64,000 nucleotides of DNA, from positions 186,001 to 250,000 of the forward strand of contig NZ_BMFU01000003.1 of assembly GCF_014639235.1 (NCBI RefSeq), given 5' to 3'. The notes under the pieces were generated by a model. That model saw only the letters and a list, made by a program, of their open reading frames with translations. It was not told where the DNA came from and did not search any database. This DNA is from Paenibacillus silvae. Its GTDB lineage: Bacteria > Bacillota > Bacilli > Paenibacillales > Paenibacillaceae. The translations under genes were made by a program, and so were the position numbers. Below are positions 35,458 through 45,269 of this stretch, one piece after another. How positions within the stretch are numbered: the first letter of the stretch is position 1; each line of letters opens with the position of its first letter.

Positions 35458-36330
35458 CTACTCCTTCACAGCCCCGACCACAATTCCGCTTACAAAGTAA
35501 CGTTGCAGGAATGGATACACGAGCAAGATCGGCAGTGCGCTGATGAAAATTTGCGATGCCCGGATGGTCCGCTGGGACAGGTTCGCAATCGCTTGCGGGT
35601 CCATCTTGGTCATGTCGCCCTGTACGATGATCGTCTGCATAAACGTCGCCAGCGGCAGCTTTTCCGAATCACGGATATAGATGATCCCGTCAAAATATGC
35701 ATTCCAGTGTCCCACCATCATGAACAGAGACACCGTAGCAATAACCGGCACGGACACGGGCAGATAGATTTTGACAAACGACTGGAAGTGACCTGCGCCA
35801 TCGATAAATGCTGCCTCCTCCAAATCTTTCGGCACTGTACGGAAGAAGTTCAGCAGCAGAATGATGTTGAACACCGCCACCAGACCAGGCAGGATCAGTG
35901 CCCATAGCGTGTTCATCAGCCCGAGTTTCAGAATGAGGATATACCCCGGAATCAGGCCCCCACTGAACAGCATGGTAATGACAAAATACCACAGGTAGAT
36001 ATTCCGTGCGCGGAACACACGCGTTTCCTTGGATAGTGCATACGCCGCAAGTGTGTTAACGATCAGCGCAAGCCCCGTACCCAGCACCGTCCGCTCCACC
36101 GATACCCACAGCGAGGACAGGAAGTTGGCGTTATCAAACGTCTTGGCGTAGGCTTCAAACGTAAATCCAATCGGCCAGAATGTCACGAGCCCTGCATTCG
36201 CAGGGGCGGACGAACTGAGGGATACCATCAGCAAGTGATACAGCGGCAGCAAGCAGAGCACCGAAAGGATGGTCAGAAACACATTGTTGAAGATGCTGAA
36301 AATGCGATAAGGCAACGTTTTATGATACAT
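35458..36330 (-). CDS. sugar ABC transporter permease (YtcP/LplC type)
   Basis: A 290-residue MalG-like permease with six helices and the ATPase-contact loop EEAAFIDGAGHFQSFVKIYLP (about 190-210, EAA motif). The end, RYFVSGIVVGAVKE, is typical of the YtcP/LplC group, which imports complex oligosaccharides or polysaccharide fragments using a shared ATPase encoded elsewhere. It forms an operon with the upstream permease (19 bp apart). Confidence 0.92.
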   Translation of the reverse strand: MYHKTLPYRIFSIFNNVFLTILSVLCLLPLYHLLMVSLSSSAPANAGLVTFWPIGFTFEAYAKTFDNANFLSSLWVSVERTVLGTGLALIVNTLAAYALSKETRVFRARNIYLWYFVITMLFSGGLIPGYILILKLGLMNTLWALILPGLVAVFNIILLLNFFRTVPKDLEEAAFIDGAGHFQSFVKIYLPVSVPVIATVSLFMMVGHWNAYFDGIIYIRDSEKLPLATFMQTIIVQGDMTKMDPQAIANLSQRTIRASQIFISALPILLVYPFLQRYFVSGIVVGAVKE

Positions 36331-36349
36331 GGTTCATCATCATCCTTTC

Positions 36350-37312
36350 TTAGAAAATTCGGTATCCGGCAAAACGGTACGCCAGTCGGTACGAGATCAC
36401 AATGAGGATCAGACTGATGACCGATTTGAACAGATTGACCGCCGTTGCAAAGCTGAACTGTCCACTGAGCAGACCTTCGCGATACACAAACGTATCGATG
36501 ATATCCGCTTGTTGATAGATTAATGGGCTGTACAGGTTGAAGATTTGGTCAAAGTTCGCGTTCAGCACGTTGCCCAGCGCCAGCGTAGCAATAACGATTC
36601 CGATTGGAATGAGTGCAGGAATAGTGATATACATCGTCTGTTTCCAGCGCCCCGCCCCATCCACTTCAGCCGCTTCATACAGAGCCGGGTTGATGCCCGC
36701 CAGTGCTGCAAGGAAGATGATCGTGTTAAAACCAAACTCTTTCCACACGTCACTGATAATGACGGTGAACCGGAACCAGTTGCCGTCCCCGAGGAAGAAA
36801 ATCGGTTTGATGCCAAACACCGACACCAGAAACTGATTCAATATTCCCGTCTGAGCCAGAATGTCAATCAGAATACCCGACAACGTCACCCAGGACAAGA
36901 AGTGCGGCAGATACACCAGTGTCTGGATCGTACGTTTCAGCGCCATCTTCCGTACCTCATTCAGCAATAGCGCAAAGATAAATGGAATAATCAAGTTCAT
37001 GATGATCTTTGAGCAGGCAAAGAATAGCGTGTTCCACGTAATTTGCAGGAAATAATCATTGGTCCACATATACTCGAAATGCTTCAGCCCCACCCACTCC
37101 GAACCACTGAAGCCCAGCGCGGGCTTGTAATCCTGAAAGGCCATTAGAATACCTGACATCGGAATATATGAAAATATAAAGACCATAATGGCCGCTGGCA
37201 GCACCATGAAGTGCAACACCCATGGCTGTTTGTAGCGTTTTTTCTTGTTTTTTTCCAGCTTGTTGCCCGCATTCGCCTGCGGGAGCCGTTGACCCTCCAT
37301 TTTAGCCTCCAT
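36350..37312 (-). CDS. sugar ABC transporter permease (LplB/UgpA type)
   Basis: About 320 residues from MEAKMEGQ (AGGAGAAGG upstream; an ATG four codons later behind GGAGG is equally good). Six helices; EAA loop YEAAEVDGAGRWKQTMYITIP. The N terminus is basic and cytosolic (KNKKKRYKQPW). It pairs with the YtcP-type permease to form the membrane channel. No ATPase gene is near, as is normal for this family. Confidence 0.92.
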   Translation of the reverse strand: MEAKMEGQRLPQANAGNKLEKNKKKRYKQPWVLHFMVLPAAIMVFIFSYIPMSGILMAFQDYKPALGFSGSEWVGLKHFEYMWTNDYFLQITWNTLFFACSKIIMNLIIPFIFALLLNEVRKMALKRTIQTLVYLPHFLSWVTLSGILIDILAQTGILNQFLVSVFGIKPIFFLGDGNWFRFTVIISDVWKEFGFNTIIFLAALAGINPALYEAAEVDGAGRWKQTMYITIPALIPIGIVIATLALGNVLNANFDQIFNLYSPLIYQQADIIDTFVYREGLLSGQFSFATAVNLFKSVISLILIVISYRLAYRFAGYRIF

Positions 37313-37477
37313 ATGAACCTTCTCCTGTTCCCAAAAAAAGTTTTTGTGTGTCTTGGGCTTCTCTGATATAAATAGTATCAAGCCGTTCCGAGATCTGACT
37401 ATATAACATTGTTAGGGTCGATAGGGTTTTGTTAGTTTGATCTATATTGGTGAACTAATCGTGTTATTTACAAGAGC

Positions 37478-37646
37478 CACTCCGAGGGCAGAATAACCTT
37501 GAGGGTAGCTGTTATCCCCAGATTTTTTTGATTCCCTTCTTCATAGGGAAAATCCGGTGAGAAGCGTATGCTTCCGATGCAGCTTTCTTGCAGAAAGCTT
37601 GTAAGCAACCGCATTGCTTTTCCGGTTTTTTTCTGCCCTCTCCGTT
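37478..37646. ncRNA. structured intergenic repeat, copy 1
   Basis: A repeat of about 169 bp, shared with 63613-63747. Ends GAGGGCAGAA (37484-37493) and TTCTGCCCTC (37631-37640) pair perfectly, extended by ACC/GGT. Inside are CCAGATTTT/AAAATCCGG with a CCCT/AGGG tip, a GAAGC/GCTTC hairpin and, in this copy only, an extra hairpin AGCTTTC/GAAAGCT. It sits between the permease operon and the divergent kinase gene. Strand of transcription is unknown; the same side faces a downstream minus-strand gene in both copies. Confidence 0.6.
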
Positions 37647-37704
37647 AACGTGTGAGAAAAAGGGCCAACAATATAGTTAGATGTGAATGTAGAGGAGACT
37701 TTTT

Positions 37705-39516
37705 ATGTATACATGGGAGCGCTTTAGCATTTTTCAAAAAGGAATACGATCCCGCTTCAGCCTTTTCGCCAAAATCAACCTGTTAATCGTCATCCTGTTC
37801 ATCCCGATTCTGATTATGTACACCTATTCGAACAACGTCACGTACGACGTCGTCAGCAAAGAACTGCAAGTGTCCAACACCAAGCAGCTCACGTTCCTGT
37901 CCAGTCAGATCGATTCCCGCATCAATCAGATGATGGATTTCAGCCTTATTCTCTCGCGTGATCCGAATGTGCGTGCCTTCAACGGTCTGAACCTGTGGCA
38001 GGATAAGTACGACCAGATGCAGACGAGGTACATCATTCAGGAGAAAATGACACTCCAAACTGGTGTAACCGATCTCTGGCCTACCCGCTACGCGGTGTAC
38101 TCCCAGCAGAACAAGGAGGTTATTGCGAACTACACCCGCGATACGGGTTATGATGAGGCGTATTTGAAAAAAAATATGAGCGGACAATGGACCTACGGGG
38201 ATCATTCCACCAACGCGAAAGACGCCATGCAATCCTTTTATTGGTTCTATACGGATTCATTGGCACAGCCGGGCATGCTCACAGGCAGTAACCTGGTCAT
38301 TGAAGCCAGCTTCAGCTACGAGAATATTCAGAATATGCTCGACACGTACAAAGCAGGCGGCCAGGGCGATCCGATCTTGTACCACAAAGGCAACGCCCCG
38401 ATCCTGAACCGCACCGCAGACAAGCAACTATCCGGCGATCTGATCCGTTATCTGGACACTCACTCGCTTGAAGATACAACGCAAGATGTCGTGGAGCTGG
38501 GCGGTAAAAACTATCTTGTCAGCACCGTCAAATCCACGTATCTGGACTGGCATCTGGTCGATGTCGTGCCGCTATATCAGATTTTGCAGCCGATCTCGCT
38601 GAGCCAGAATCTGTTCTATGTCTGCATGATTTTACTGCTTGTTGTGGGCATATCCGCGTCTATCCTTCTGTATCGCAATGTGCAGTACCCAATCAAGAAG
38701 CTGATCAAAGGTCTGCGCCGCGTGCAGCAAGGTGATTACTCCGTGCGTTTGCACAGCAACAACCAGAATGAGTTTTCATTCTTGTTCCACCGTTTCAACG
38801 ACATGTCTCACCAGATTCAGGATCTGATCGAAAATGTGTTTCAGGAAAAAATCCGGGCCAGAGAAGCTACGCTGAAGCAGCTCCAGGCACAGATTAACCC
38901 GCATTTTCTATACAACTGTCTCGGTTATATCATCAACATGGCGCAGATGAAGGACGAGCAAGCCGTCGTGTCCATGGCGCATAACCTGAGTGCATATTAT
39001 CGCTACACCACCCGGATGGAACGGGAGACCTCTTCGTTGCAGGAAGAAATACAGCTGCTGATCAACTATCTGGATATCCAGAAGCTTCGCAACGGCCGAA
39101 TCGAATATCACATCGATATTCCGGAGCACATGCTTACCCAATCAGTGCCGCGTTTAATGCTACAACCGATGGTTGAGAACTCGGTGATTCATGGAATTGG
39201 GAAATCATATACCTCAGGAGAGATTCGAATTACCGGGGAAAGTGCGAACGGGTTTGGTAAAATCTATATTGATGACGACGGCCCCGGCCTTACGCCAGAA
39301 CAGTACGAAGCGTTGAACCAGGAAATGCTGGAGCCTTTGCAAGAGGAGGTCGGCTGCGGGCTCTGGAATACGTACCAGCGTATGATCCACACCTTTGGCA
39401 ACCATTCCTACCTGTTGTTCGGCCCATCCCCACTCGGCGGCTTCCGCACCGAAATCGTCTGGGAAATCCCGGGCGAGGATGTCGACAAGGAACATGGGAA
39501 TGACTCAGGCGGATAG
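37705..39516 (+). CDS. sensor histidine kinase, YesM type
   Basis: A 603-residue membrane kinase: helix 1 (about 26-45), extracellular dCache-like sensor (about 46-300), helix 2 (about 303-325), HAMP (about 326-380), then His_kinase with the phosphorylated histidine in QINPHFLYNCL (about 400) and an HATPase domain (QPMVENSVIHGI, DDDGPGL). YesM-type kinases sense extracellular sugars or a bound lipoprotein and signal to an AraC-type regulator, here most likely the gene at 41016. TAGAGGAGAC precedes ATG. Confidence 0.92.
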   Translation: MYTWERFSIFQKGIRSRFSLFAKINLLIVILFIPILIMYTYSNNVTYDVVSKELQVSNTKQLTFLSSQIDSRINQMMDFSLILSRDPNVRAFNGLNLWQDKYDQMQTRYIIQEKMTLQTGVTDLWPTRYAVYSQQNKEVIANYTRDTGYDEAYLKKNMSGQWTYGDHSTNAKDAMQSFYWFYTDSLAQPGMLTGSNLVIEASFSYENIQNMLDTYKAGGQGDPILYHKGNAPILNRTADKQLSGDLIRYLDTHSLEDTTQDVVELGGKNYLVSTVKSTYLDWHLVDVVPLYQILQPISLSQNLFYVCMILLLVVGISASILLYRNVQYPIKKLIKGLRRVQQGDYSVRLHSNNQNEFSFLFHRFNDMSHQIQDLIENVFQEKIRAREATLKQLQAQINPHFLYNCLGYIINMAQMKDEQAVVSMAHNLSAYYRYTTRMERETSSLQEEIQLLINYLDIQKLRNGRIEYHIDIPEHMLTQSVPRLMLQPMVENSVIHGIGKSYTSGEIRITGESANGFGKIYIDDDGPGLTPEQYEALNQEMLEPLQEEVGCGLWNTYQRMIHTFGNHSYLLFGPSPLGGFRTEIVWEIPGEDVDKEHGNDSGG

Positions 39517-39567
39517 ATAGATTAATCTGATCATCTCTTAAGGGCCTCGCATAACGATTGCATGTAC

Positions 39568-39617
39568 TAAAAAACGCCTTCCAACCGCTCATTATGGCGA
39601 TGGTAAAGGCGTTTTTG
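39568..39617. terminator. bidirectional terminator
   Basis: AAAAAACGCCTT pairs with AAGGCGTTTTT around about 25 nt. It separates the convergent kinase and lipase genes. A run of related pyrimidine-rich words (CGTATCTTCTTGCTT) follows to about 39690. Confidence 0.8.
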
Positions 39618-39704
39618 CTATCTTTTTCGTATCTTCTTGCTTCGTATCTTCTTCGTACCCTCTTTGCTATCTTCTTGCTTTCTTTTTTCTATTTGTGACT
39701 ACGT

Positions 39705-40649
39705 CTATACTTTCTTGCTCATCCGCTCATCCAGCCAACGCACAATATCCGCAGTAACCTCATTTCGGTTCGTTTCGTTCAGCATCTCATGCCGTCCGCC
39801 CGGATACAGCTTGTAGGTCACGTTGTCGATGCCCTGCTGTTTATAAGCGTTGTATAGCCGAATAATGCCTTTGCCGAAGCTGCCTACCGGGTCCTTGTCT
39901 CCAGAGAAGATATGAATCGGCAGGTCTTTGCGCACCAGATTCAGATTGCTCTTGATTCCAAGCTGCTTGAGTCCACTGAAAAAGTCTGCGAAAAACCCGG
40001 TCGTAAACACCGTTCCACAGAACGGATCACGTATATATTTATCGACCTCTTCCGCATCCCGGCTAAGCCAGTCAAACTCGGTGCGGACGGGCTTGAACGC
40101 ATCATTGTAGCTGCCGAAGGACAGCTTGTTCATCCGGTGGCTTGGTACACGTCTGCCGCGGCGCCGGATCTCTTCTTGGGTTAACAGCGCAGCCACATGA
40201 AGAATAAAGCGCACATGCAACGTAGAACCCGACAAGATAACCCCCTCCAGTTCATCGCCATAGAGCATCAGATAACGCTGTGTAACGAAGGAACCCATGC
40301 TATGCCCCATCAGAAATAAAGGGAGTTCAGGATACTTCTTCTTAATGATGCCAGTCAGTTTATACAGATCATGCACCATCCACTCGAATCCGTCGCGATC
40401 TGCCAAATACCCTACGTTCTCCAGAACCTCTGCCGTCTTGCCATGCCCGCGCTGGTCGTGGATGTACACGATATATCCATTTCGATTCAGCTCCAGCGCA
40501 AAACGCTCGTATCGGGCCGCCGTCTCCGCCATGCCGTGGCAAATCTGCACCACTCCTTTAACCTGAATGTCACTCGTAGGTAGCCAGTTATACACATGGA
40601 TTCGAGTTCCTTCGTCCGATTCAAAATTAAAATGATTCGTCGTACTCAC
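39705..40649 (-). CDS. alpha/beta hydrolase (monoacylglycerol lipase-like)
   Basis: A 314-residue serine hydrolase. The nucleophile elbow is LFLMGHSMGSF (Ser about 115), an early HG oxyanion motif is in CHGMAETAARYERFA, and late Asp and His residues are in FSGDKDPVG and YPGGRHEML. Relatives split monoglycerides or lysophospholipids. No signal peptide. Start is GTG after CGGGGGGA. It lies between the kinase gene and its regulator gene, which is unusual. Confidence 0.88.
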   Translation of the reverse strand: MSTTNHFNFESDEGTRIHVYNWLPTSDIQVKGVVQICHGMAETAARYERFALELNRNGYIVYIHDQRGHGKTAEVLENVGYLADRDGFEWMVHDLYKLTGIIKKKYPELPLFLMGHSMGSFVTQRYLMLYGDELEGVILSGSTLHVRFILHVAALLTQEEIRRRGRRVPSHRMNKLSFGSYNDAFKPVRTEFDWLSRDAEEVDKYIRDPFCGTVFTTGFFADFFSGLKQLGIKSNLNLVRKDLPIHIFSGDKDPVGSFGKGIIRLYNAYKQQGIDNVTYKLYPGGRHEMLNETNRNEVTADIVRWLDERMSKKV

Positions 40650-41015
40650 AAAATCCCCCCGTAATGATACGTTTTCTCTTGATTCTCTTTTTCTTAGCCT
40701 TCTTTCTCTTCTTCTTCGTCGTCGTCATCTTTGTCTTTATGTATTTCTGTATTTCCTCATCGGCTTCAAGGTTTCCACATGCTGAGTGACCGTTCATACA
40801 TATTCATCCTACTTCCCTAAGGAGGAATTTAGCAATTGAAATTTCACCATATATATCGAATGACTATACTTAAATATTGATTATTCATTCTTTTTTTCAA
40901 GCACATATGCGCCCGGAACTCTTTCCATAGAGAAGCAGATGGTGGTGTGATATACTGCTTGCAACACATGTCAGCTTAGAAGCGTGTAAACCCTCAAGCA
41001 AGGAGACAAAGCAAC
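40650..41015. other. gene-free stretch upstream of the AraC-type regulator
   Basis: No gene is seen. 40668-40745 is a pyrimidine-rich run (CTCTTCTTCTTCGTCGTCGTC). A TATACT box at 40951-40956 lies 60 bp before the regulator start, without a convincing -35; AAGGAGACAAAGCAAC precedes its ATG. Confidence 0.55.
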
Positions 41016-42623
41016 ATGCAAATGATCATCGTAGACGACGAAGCACACTGGGTCGACAACCTGTCCATGACCAAACCCTGGCATACGCTCGGAATCGAAC
41101 AAGTTCACCGGGCATACTCCGCTCGTGAAGCCCTGCAGCTCATTGAAACTCATCCTATCGATATCGTGATCTCGGACATTCAGATGCCGGAAATGACAGG
41201 CATAGAACTGATCGAACGCATCCGCATCCGGGACAAAAAAATAAAATGCATCCTCTTATCGGGATACTCCGAATTCGATTATGCCAAGAAAGCCATCCAG
41301 TATGAAGCCGTGGATTACCTGCTCAAACCGCCAACAGATGATGAACTGATCGGCGCCGTGCAGAAAGCTATCGACCAGTTGAACAATGAATGGGCGCTTG
41401 TCAGCTCCCTATCACGGACACAGTTTACACTGCGCGAGAATTTACCGCATTTGCGTGGACGCCTACTTTTAGAAGCATTACAGGGACTTCGTTTCTCAAC
41501 CAGCGAATGGGAACGCAAACTTGCCAACTACGACCTGCCCTTCCACACCGGGGATGCCGCGCTGATGCTGGTCCGCATGGATAATGAGTTCGGCCACTAC
41601 GACAGCCACGATCAGACCCTGATCGAATATGCCATCATCAACATGGCGGAGGAGATTATGGGTGAGTTTATGCACGTGTGGGGTGTGAAGGAAGAGCACG
41701 GGTATGTCGTGTTTTTACTGCAATTGAAGGAGCGAAGTGGCGATATTGGAAAAGAAACCATTCTGGAGAAGCTGTCCATTCAGCTTCAATCCAAAGTAAA
41801 ACAGTTTCTGAAAGGTTCCCTCTCCATTGTCATGACCGAGTGGTTCACCTTCCCGGAACAGATCTACGATCGCTTCCGTCAGGCTTCCGCCTATTTCCGC
41901 CAGATCGTCGGGGATGAGCGTGAATTCGTCATGCGGGTGACCGATGTCGAAGCACCTGTGGCACAAGGTCCGCTGGACGTGCTGTACACTCCTCCTACCT
42001 TCATTCAACTGCTGGAAAGCGGCCAATGGGATGCCGCCGAAGACAAAATACGTGCCGTCTGCGCCGAACTGGACGAGAAATGGTCGGAATCATGGGAACA
42101 CTGTATGGAGGCGGGTTTTCTCATCACCGCTGCTTTCACGAACCTCGCTCATCGGAACAAACTCACCCTGTCAGGACTCATGGGCAGTGAGATTGAACAG
42201 TTGCAAAGCGGCGAAGTCTTCTCCACCATCGGCAAACTGCGCAAATGGTCGCTCGGCGTACTCGCCAAACTCAAGGAAGGCACGTCCAACGAGGTCAAAG
42301 ATACCCGGTCGGAATACGTGAAAAAGATTCAAGAGTTTACCGATAAAAACCTGCATCTGGATGTATCTTTGCGTGTGCTTGCAGATCATGTGAATCTGCA
42401 TCCCACGCATCTGTCCAAGATTTATAAGATCGAGACAGGCGAAGGCATCAGTGAATATATCGCCCGCCTGCGTATGGATCGAGCATGCCACAAGCTGGTC
42501 ACGACCACCAAGAAAGTCTACGAAATCAGCCTGGAGATCGGCTACATGGACCCGGCGTATTTTATCAAAGTGTTCAAACGTCAATTTGGCGTGACACCGC
42601 AAGAGTACCGCGACCAGCATTAA
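41016..42623 (+). CDS. response regulator with AraC-type DNA-binding domain (YesN type)
   Basis: A 535-residue regulator: receiver domain 1-120 (phosphoacceptor Asp in IDIVISDIQMPEMTG, about 55; Lys in YLLKPPTDDE), a long linker (about 130-420) and two helix-turn-helix motifs at the end (LRVLADHVNLHPTHLSKIYK; YEISLEIGYMDPAYFIKVFK). It should activate the solute-binding protein gene 123 bp downstream and perhaps the permease operon. Partner kinase is probably at 37705. Confidence 0.92.
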   Translation: MQMIIVDDEAHWVDNLSMTKPWHTLGIEQVHRAYSAREALQLIETHPIDIVISDIQMPEMTGIELIERIRIRDKKIKCILLSGYSEFDYAKKAIQYEAVDYLLKPPTDDELIGAVQKAIDQLNNEWALVSSLSRTQFTLRENLPHLRGRLLLEALQGLRFSTSEWERKLANYDLPFHTGDAALMLVRMDNEFGHYDSHDQTLIEYAIINMAEEIMGEFMHVWGVKEEHGYVVFLLQLKERSGDIGKETILEKLSIQLQSKVKQFLKGSLSIVMTEWFTFPEQIYDRFRQASAYFRQIVGDEREFVMRVTDVEAPVAQGPLDVLYTPPTFIQLLESGQWDAAEDKIRAVCAELDEKWSESWEHCMEAGFLITAAFTNLAHRNKLTLSGLMGSEIEQLQSGEVFSTIGKLRKWSLGVLAKLKEGTSNEVKDTRSEYVKKIQEFTDKNLHLDVSLRVLADHVNLHPTHLSKIYKIETGEGISEYIARLRMDRACHKLVTTTKKVYEISLEIGYMDPAYFIKVFKRQFGVTPQEYRDQH

Positions 42624-42746
42624 ACCAAAGTTTTTACACTTTCACTAAGAGAGTCCTATCGAAACTAACAAACTCATATAGATGCCCTCCCGCTCCACTT
42701 GGTACAGTTACAGTGTAAAGATCATACATCGTAGGGGGATTGAACA

Positions 42747-44429
42747 ATGATCAAATTCAAAGTATGGTGGTCCTTGCTCACGGTTATCGCACTCATCACC
42801 ATCACTGCATGCGGTAGCAGTGGCGAGTCAGCCAGTGACAAAGGTTCCAGCGATACACCGGCGGCAGTAGGCTCTGCGGAAGCCGAAGCGGCGTTTGCCA
42901 AAGGAAAATATGACCCACCCATCGAATTCAGCTCCGTGCTGATGCCGAAAAAATACGCTCATGGCGATACCAAAGAGAACAACGTACATGACCGTTGGAT
43001 GCTCGAAACGCTGGGCATGAAGCACAAAGATACGTGGTATCCGGCCACTGACGATCAATACAGACAGAAGCTACAACTGGCGATTGCATCCGGCGAGAAG
43101 TTGCCTGATTTCGTAACCGTGCCAACCAACGCGGTACTGACGAATCAGCTGATCGACTCCGGTCAATTCATCGCCATTGATGAGCTGTTCGAGAAGTATG
43201 CAAGCCCGATTCTGAAAGAGCACGCGGCAGCACATCCTGAGCTGTGGTATCCGTTCACGAAGGACGGCAAAAAGTACAACATGCCAATCATGGAGTACAC
43301 AGATAACGACGATACGCTGCTCTGGCTCCGTGAAGACTGGATGGAGAAGCTGAACCTGGAAGCGCCGAAAACCATCGCAGACCTTGAGAACATCATGGAT
43401 AAATTCAAAAACGAGAACCCGGACGGTTTGTCTCCAGACAAAGTATTCCCGCTGGCGATCTCGCTGAAAAACAACACCAACACCTGGATGGGTCAACTCG
43501 ACTGGTTGTTCGGTGCATACGGTACAATTGAGGAGCAATGGAACAAAGACGCAAACGGCAATCTGGAGTACGGCTCCGTGAACCCGGGTGCGAAACAAGC
43601 CCTTGCCAAGCTGGCTGAATGGATGGAAAAAGGGTATATCCACGCTGACTCCGCACTATGGGATGAAGGCAAATCTGCTGAAAGCTGGACGGCTGGCAAA
43701 GCCGGCATTCTGCCTGGCGCAAACTGGGTACCGGACTGGCCTGCTCCAGACCTGCTGAAGAACGTACCGGGCGCGAAATACAAAGCCTACCCTGTTCCGG
43801 CTGGCCCAGACGGCAAGATCGGTACGAAATGGCAGAACTCTGGTGTCAACGCAAGTATCATGATCAACAAAGATGCGAAGCACCCGGAAGCGATTTTCCT
43901 GTACTACAACTATTTGCTGGAAAACCTGGCGAACCCGAAAGCAGGCAGCCCGTACGAGTACGGCTTTGCGAAAGGGTATGACTGGGATGTCGTAGACGGT
44001 CAACCGACCAGTGACAAAGAGAAGATCAAAGACTTCTCCAACGAATTCCCGTTCCTGACCGGCCCAGCGCGTATTCCGGATTTGTACATGAAAACACTCG
44101 TGAAGCTCGCGAACGGCGAGAAAGCTGAAACACCGTACGAGAAACAAATCGCCGAATTCCGTAAACCGGAAAACTGGTATGCAGGTAAAGTCGTGATGTC
44201 CCAGATCGACATCCGCAAACAAAACTATTTCACGGGCGCAGCCACACCAACCATGGTATCCAAGTGGAACCTGCTCCGTCAGTCCGAGCTTGAAACCTTC
44301 AACAAAATCATCTACGGCAAACTGCCAATCGATGCATTCGACCAATTCGTAGCCAACTGGAAATCCAATGGCGGCGACCAGATCACCCAAGAGGTGAATG
44401 ATTGGTTCAAGTCTGTAAGTGGGAAGTAA
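42747..44429 (+). CDS. extracellular solute-binding lipoprotein (LplA type)
   Basis: A 560-residue lipoprotein. The signal peptide ends with ITACGSS (lipid-bearing Cys about 22). The mature protein has the long family form that captures sugar chains for YtcP/LplB-type permeases (DDTLLWLREDWMEKL, ALWDEGKSAESW, GTKWQNSGVNASIMI). Codon use is strongly biased, suggesting high expression. It lies apart from the permease genes on the other strand. AGGGGGATTG precedes the ATG. Confidence 0.92.
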   Translation: MIKFKVWWSLLTVIALITITACGSSGESASDKGSSDTPAAVGSAEAEAAFAKGKYDPPIEFSSVLMPKKYAHGDTKENNVHDRWMLETLGMKHKDTWYPATDDQYRQKLQLAIASGEKLPDFVTVPTNAVLTNQLIDSGQFIAIDELFEKYASPILKEHAAAHPELWYPFTKDGKKYNMPIMEYTDNDDTLLWLREDWMEKLNLEAPKTIADLENIMDKFKNENPDGLSPDKVFPLAISLKNNTNTWMGQLDWLFGAYGTIEEQWNKDANGNLEYGSVNPGAKQALAKLAEWMEKGYIHADSALWDEGKSAESWTAGKAGILPGANWVPDWPAPDLLKNVPGAKYKAYPVPAGPDGKIGTKWQNSGVNASIMINKDAKHPEAIFLYYNYLLENLANPKAGSPYEYGFAKGYDWDVVDGQPTSDKEKIKDFSNEFPFLTGPARIPDLYMKTLVKLANGEKAETPYEKQIAEFRKPENWYAGKVVMSQIDIRKQNYFTGAATPTMVSKWNLLRQSELETFNKIIYGKLPIDAFDQFVANWKSNGGDQITQEVNDWFKSVSGK

Positions 44430-44460
44430 GGATTAGTTGTTGGGAAAAGTAAAGCATTAA

Positions 44461-44505
44461 CCCCCGAGCCGAAGCGAATTGTTCACGCTTCGGCTCGGGG
44501 GTTTA
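44461..44505 (+). terminator. strong Rho-independent terminator
   Basis: CCCCCGAGCCGAAGCG pairs perfectly over 16 bp with CGCTTCGGCTCGGGGG around AATTGTTCA, then TTT. It ends the solute-binding protein transcript. Confidence 0.9.
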
Positions 44506-44572
44506 AGTTTAGAGCGGGGGCGCTCCCCCATGACATATGGGTTCGCGTTAGTGGATCAAGTCCGTCCATCTC

Positions 44573-44884
44573 CTAGCTTTGATCCGATTCATGACCTCTC
44601 TCCACCAACATCGACTGTCCTAGCAAAGATACAGTTAGCTGAATGCCGTCTCGCAGCCCATGCATGTATAACCGTTCATTTTCTATGCCTTTGCTAACGA
44701 TGTAACGATTCTCCCATTCCGCATATTCAGGTGTCTGCTCGATGTCCTTACCTGCAAACAAAGCTTCAAACGCTTCGTCGTTTTCCCCACGTACACGACT
44801 CAGTTCAGGATCATGATCGATCCGGGCAGTCACCTCATCCAGCCTTGCCCGAATCGCTCGCTGCATCCACAGTGGAAAATCCAT
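44573..44884 (-). CDS. small hypothetical protein
   Basis: 103 residues from MDFPLWMQRAI (GGGGAGGAG upstream). All charged helices; no signal or membrane segment. It follows the Spo0E-like gene by 33 bp on the same strand, so the two form an operon. Family not recognised. Confidence 0.65.
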   Translation of the reverse strand: MDFPLWMQRAIRARLDEVTARIDHDPELSRVRGENDEAFEALFAGKDIEQTPEYAEWENRYIVSKGIENERLYMHGLRDGIQLTVSLLGQSMLVERGHESDQS

Positions 44885-44917
44885 AGCTTCTCCTCCCCTA
44901 CGCATTATGTACTTCAC

Positions 44918-45106
44918 TCATTGCCGTACCACTCGACTATGTTTCGCCTTCGTTTCACTAACCCGTGCCACCAGTTCATCCACCCTCCGGCTCTGCTCCT
45001 GAACCGCAGGATTGTCCCACAACGGAATCGCTTGCTTCAAGGATGCCTCACCAAGCTGATTAAGCTTGCGCCGTTCCTCTTCCAATAAGTCAAGCAACCG
45101 GCTCAT
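44918..45106 (-). CDS. Spo0E-like aspartyl-phosphate phosphatase
   Basis: 62 residues forming two helices. LLEEERRKLNQLGEAS and NPAVQEQSRRVDELVARV match the Spo0E family, where the S-x-x-[LV]-D motif of the second helix removes phosphate from Spo0A-P and delays sporulation. CGGAGAGG precedes the ATG. Short length makes the call moderate. Confidence 0.7.
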   Translation of the reverse strand: MSRLLDLLEEERRKLNQLGEASLKQAIPLWDNPAVQEQSRRVDELVARVSETKAKHSRVVRQ

Positions 45107-45170
45107 ACATGCACCTCTCCGATGGGTCTAAATTGCGTAATATCTTGTTAAGACTAGACATGAGCAATCA

Positions 45171-45222
45171 TTTTAATGCGATTATCGGTTTATTTTATTT
45201 TAATTCGATATCCGCATTAAAA
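45171..45222. promoter_or_regulatory. inverted repeat between divergent genes
   Basis: TTTTAATGCG (45171-45180) and CGCATTAAAA (45213-45222) are perfect complements with a 32-bp AT-rich spacer, in the gap between the Spo0E-like gene and the XRE gene. It may be an operator pair for the XRE protein or an RNA hairpin. Confidence 0.5.
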
Positions 45223-45269
45223 CAACCATTATTTCTCATACAATTTGGTTGAAATGAGAGGTGTACATA

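Noticed and set aside
43656..44390. Minus-strand 244-codon frame
   Set aside because: Antisense to the solute-binding lipoprotein gene; long only because of that gene's strong codon bias.
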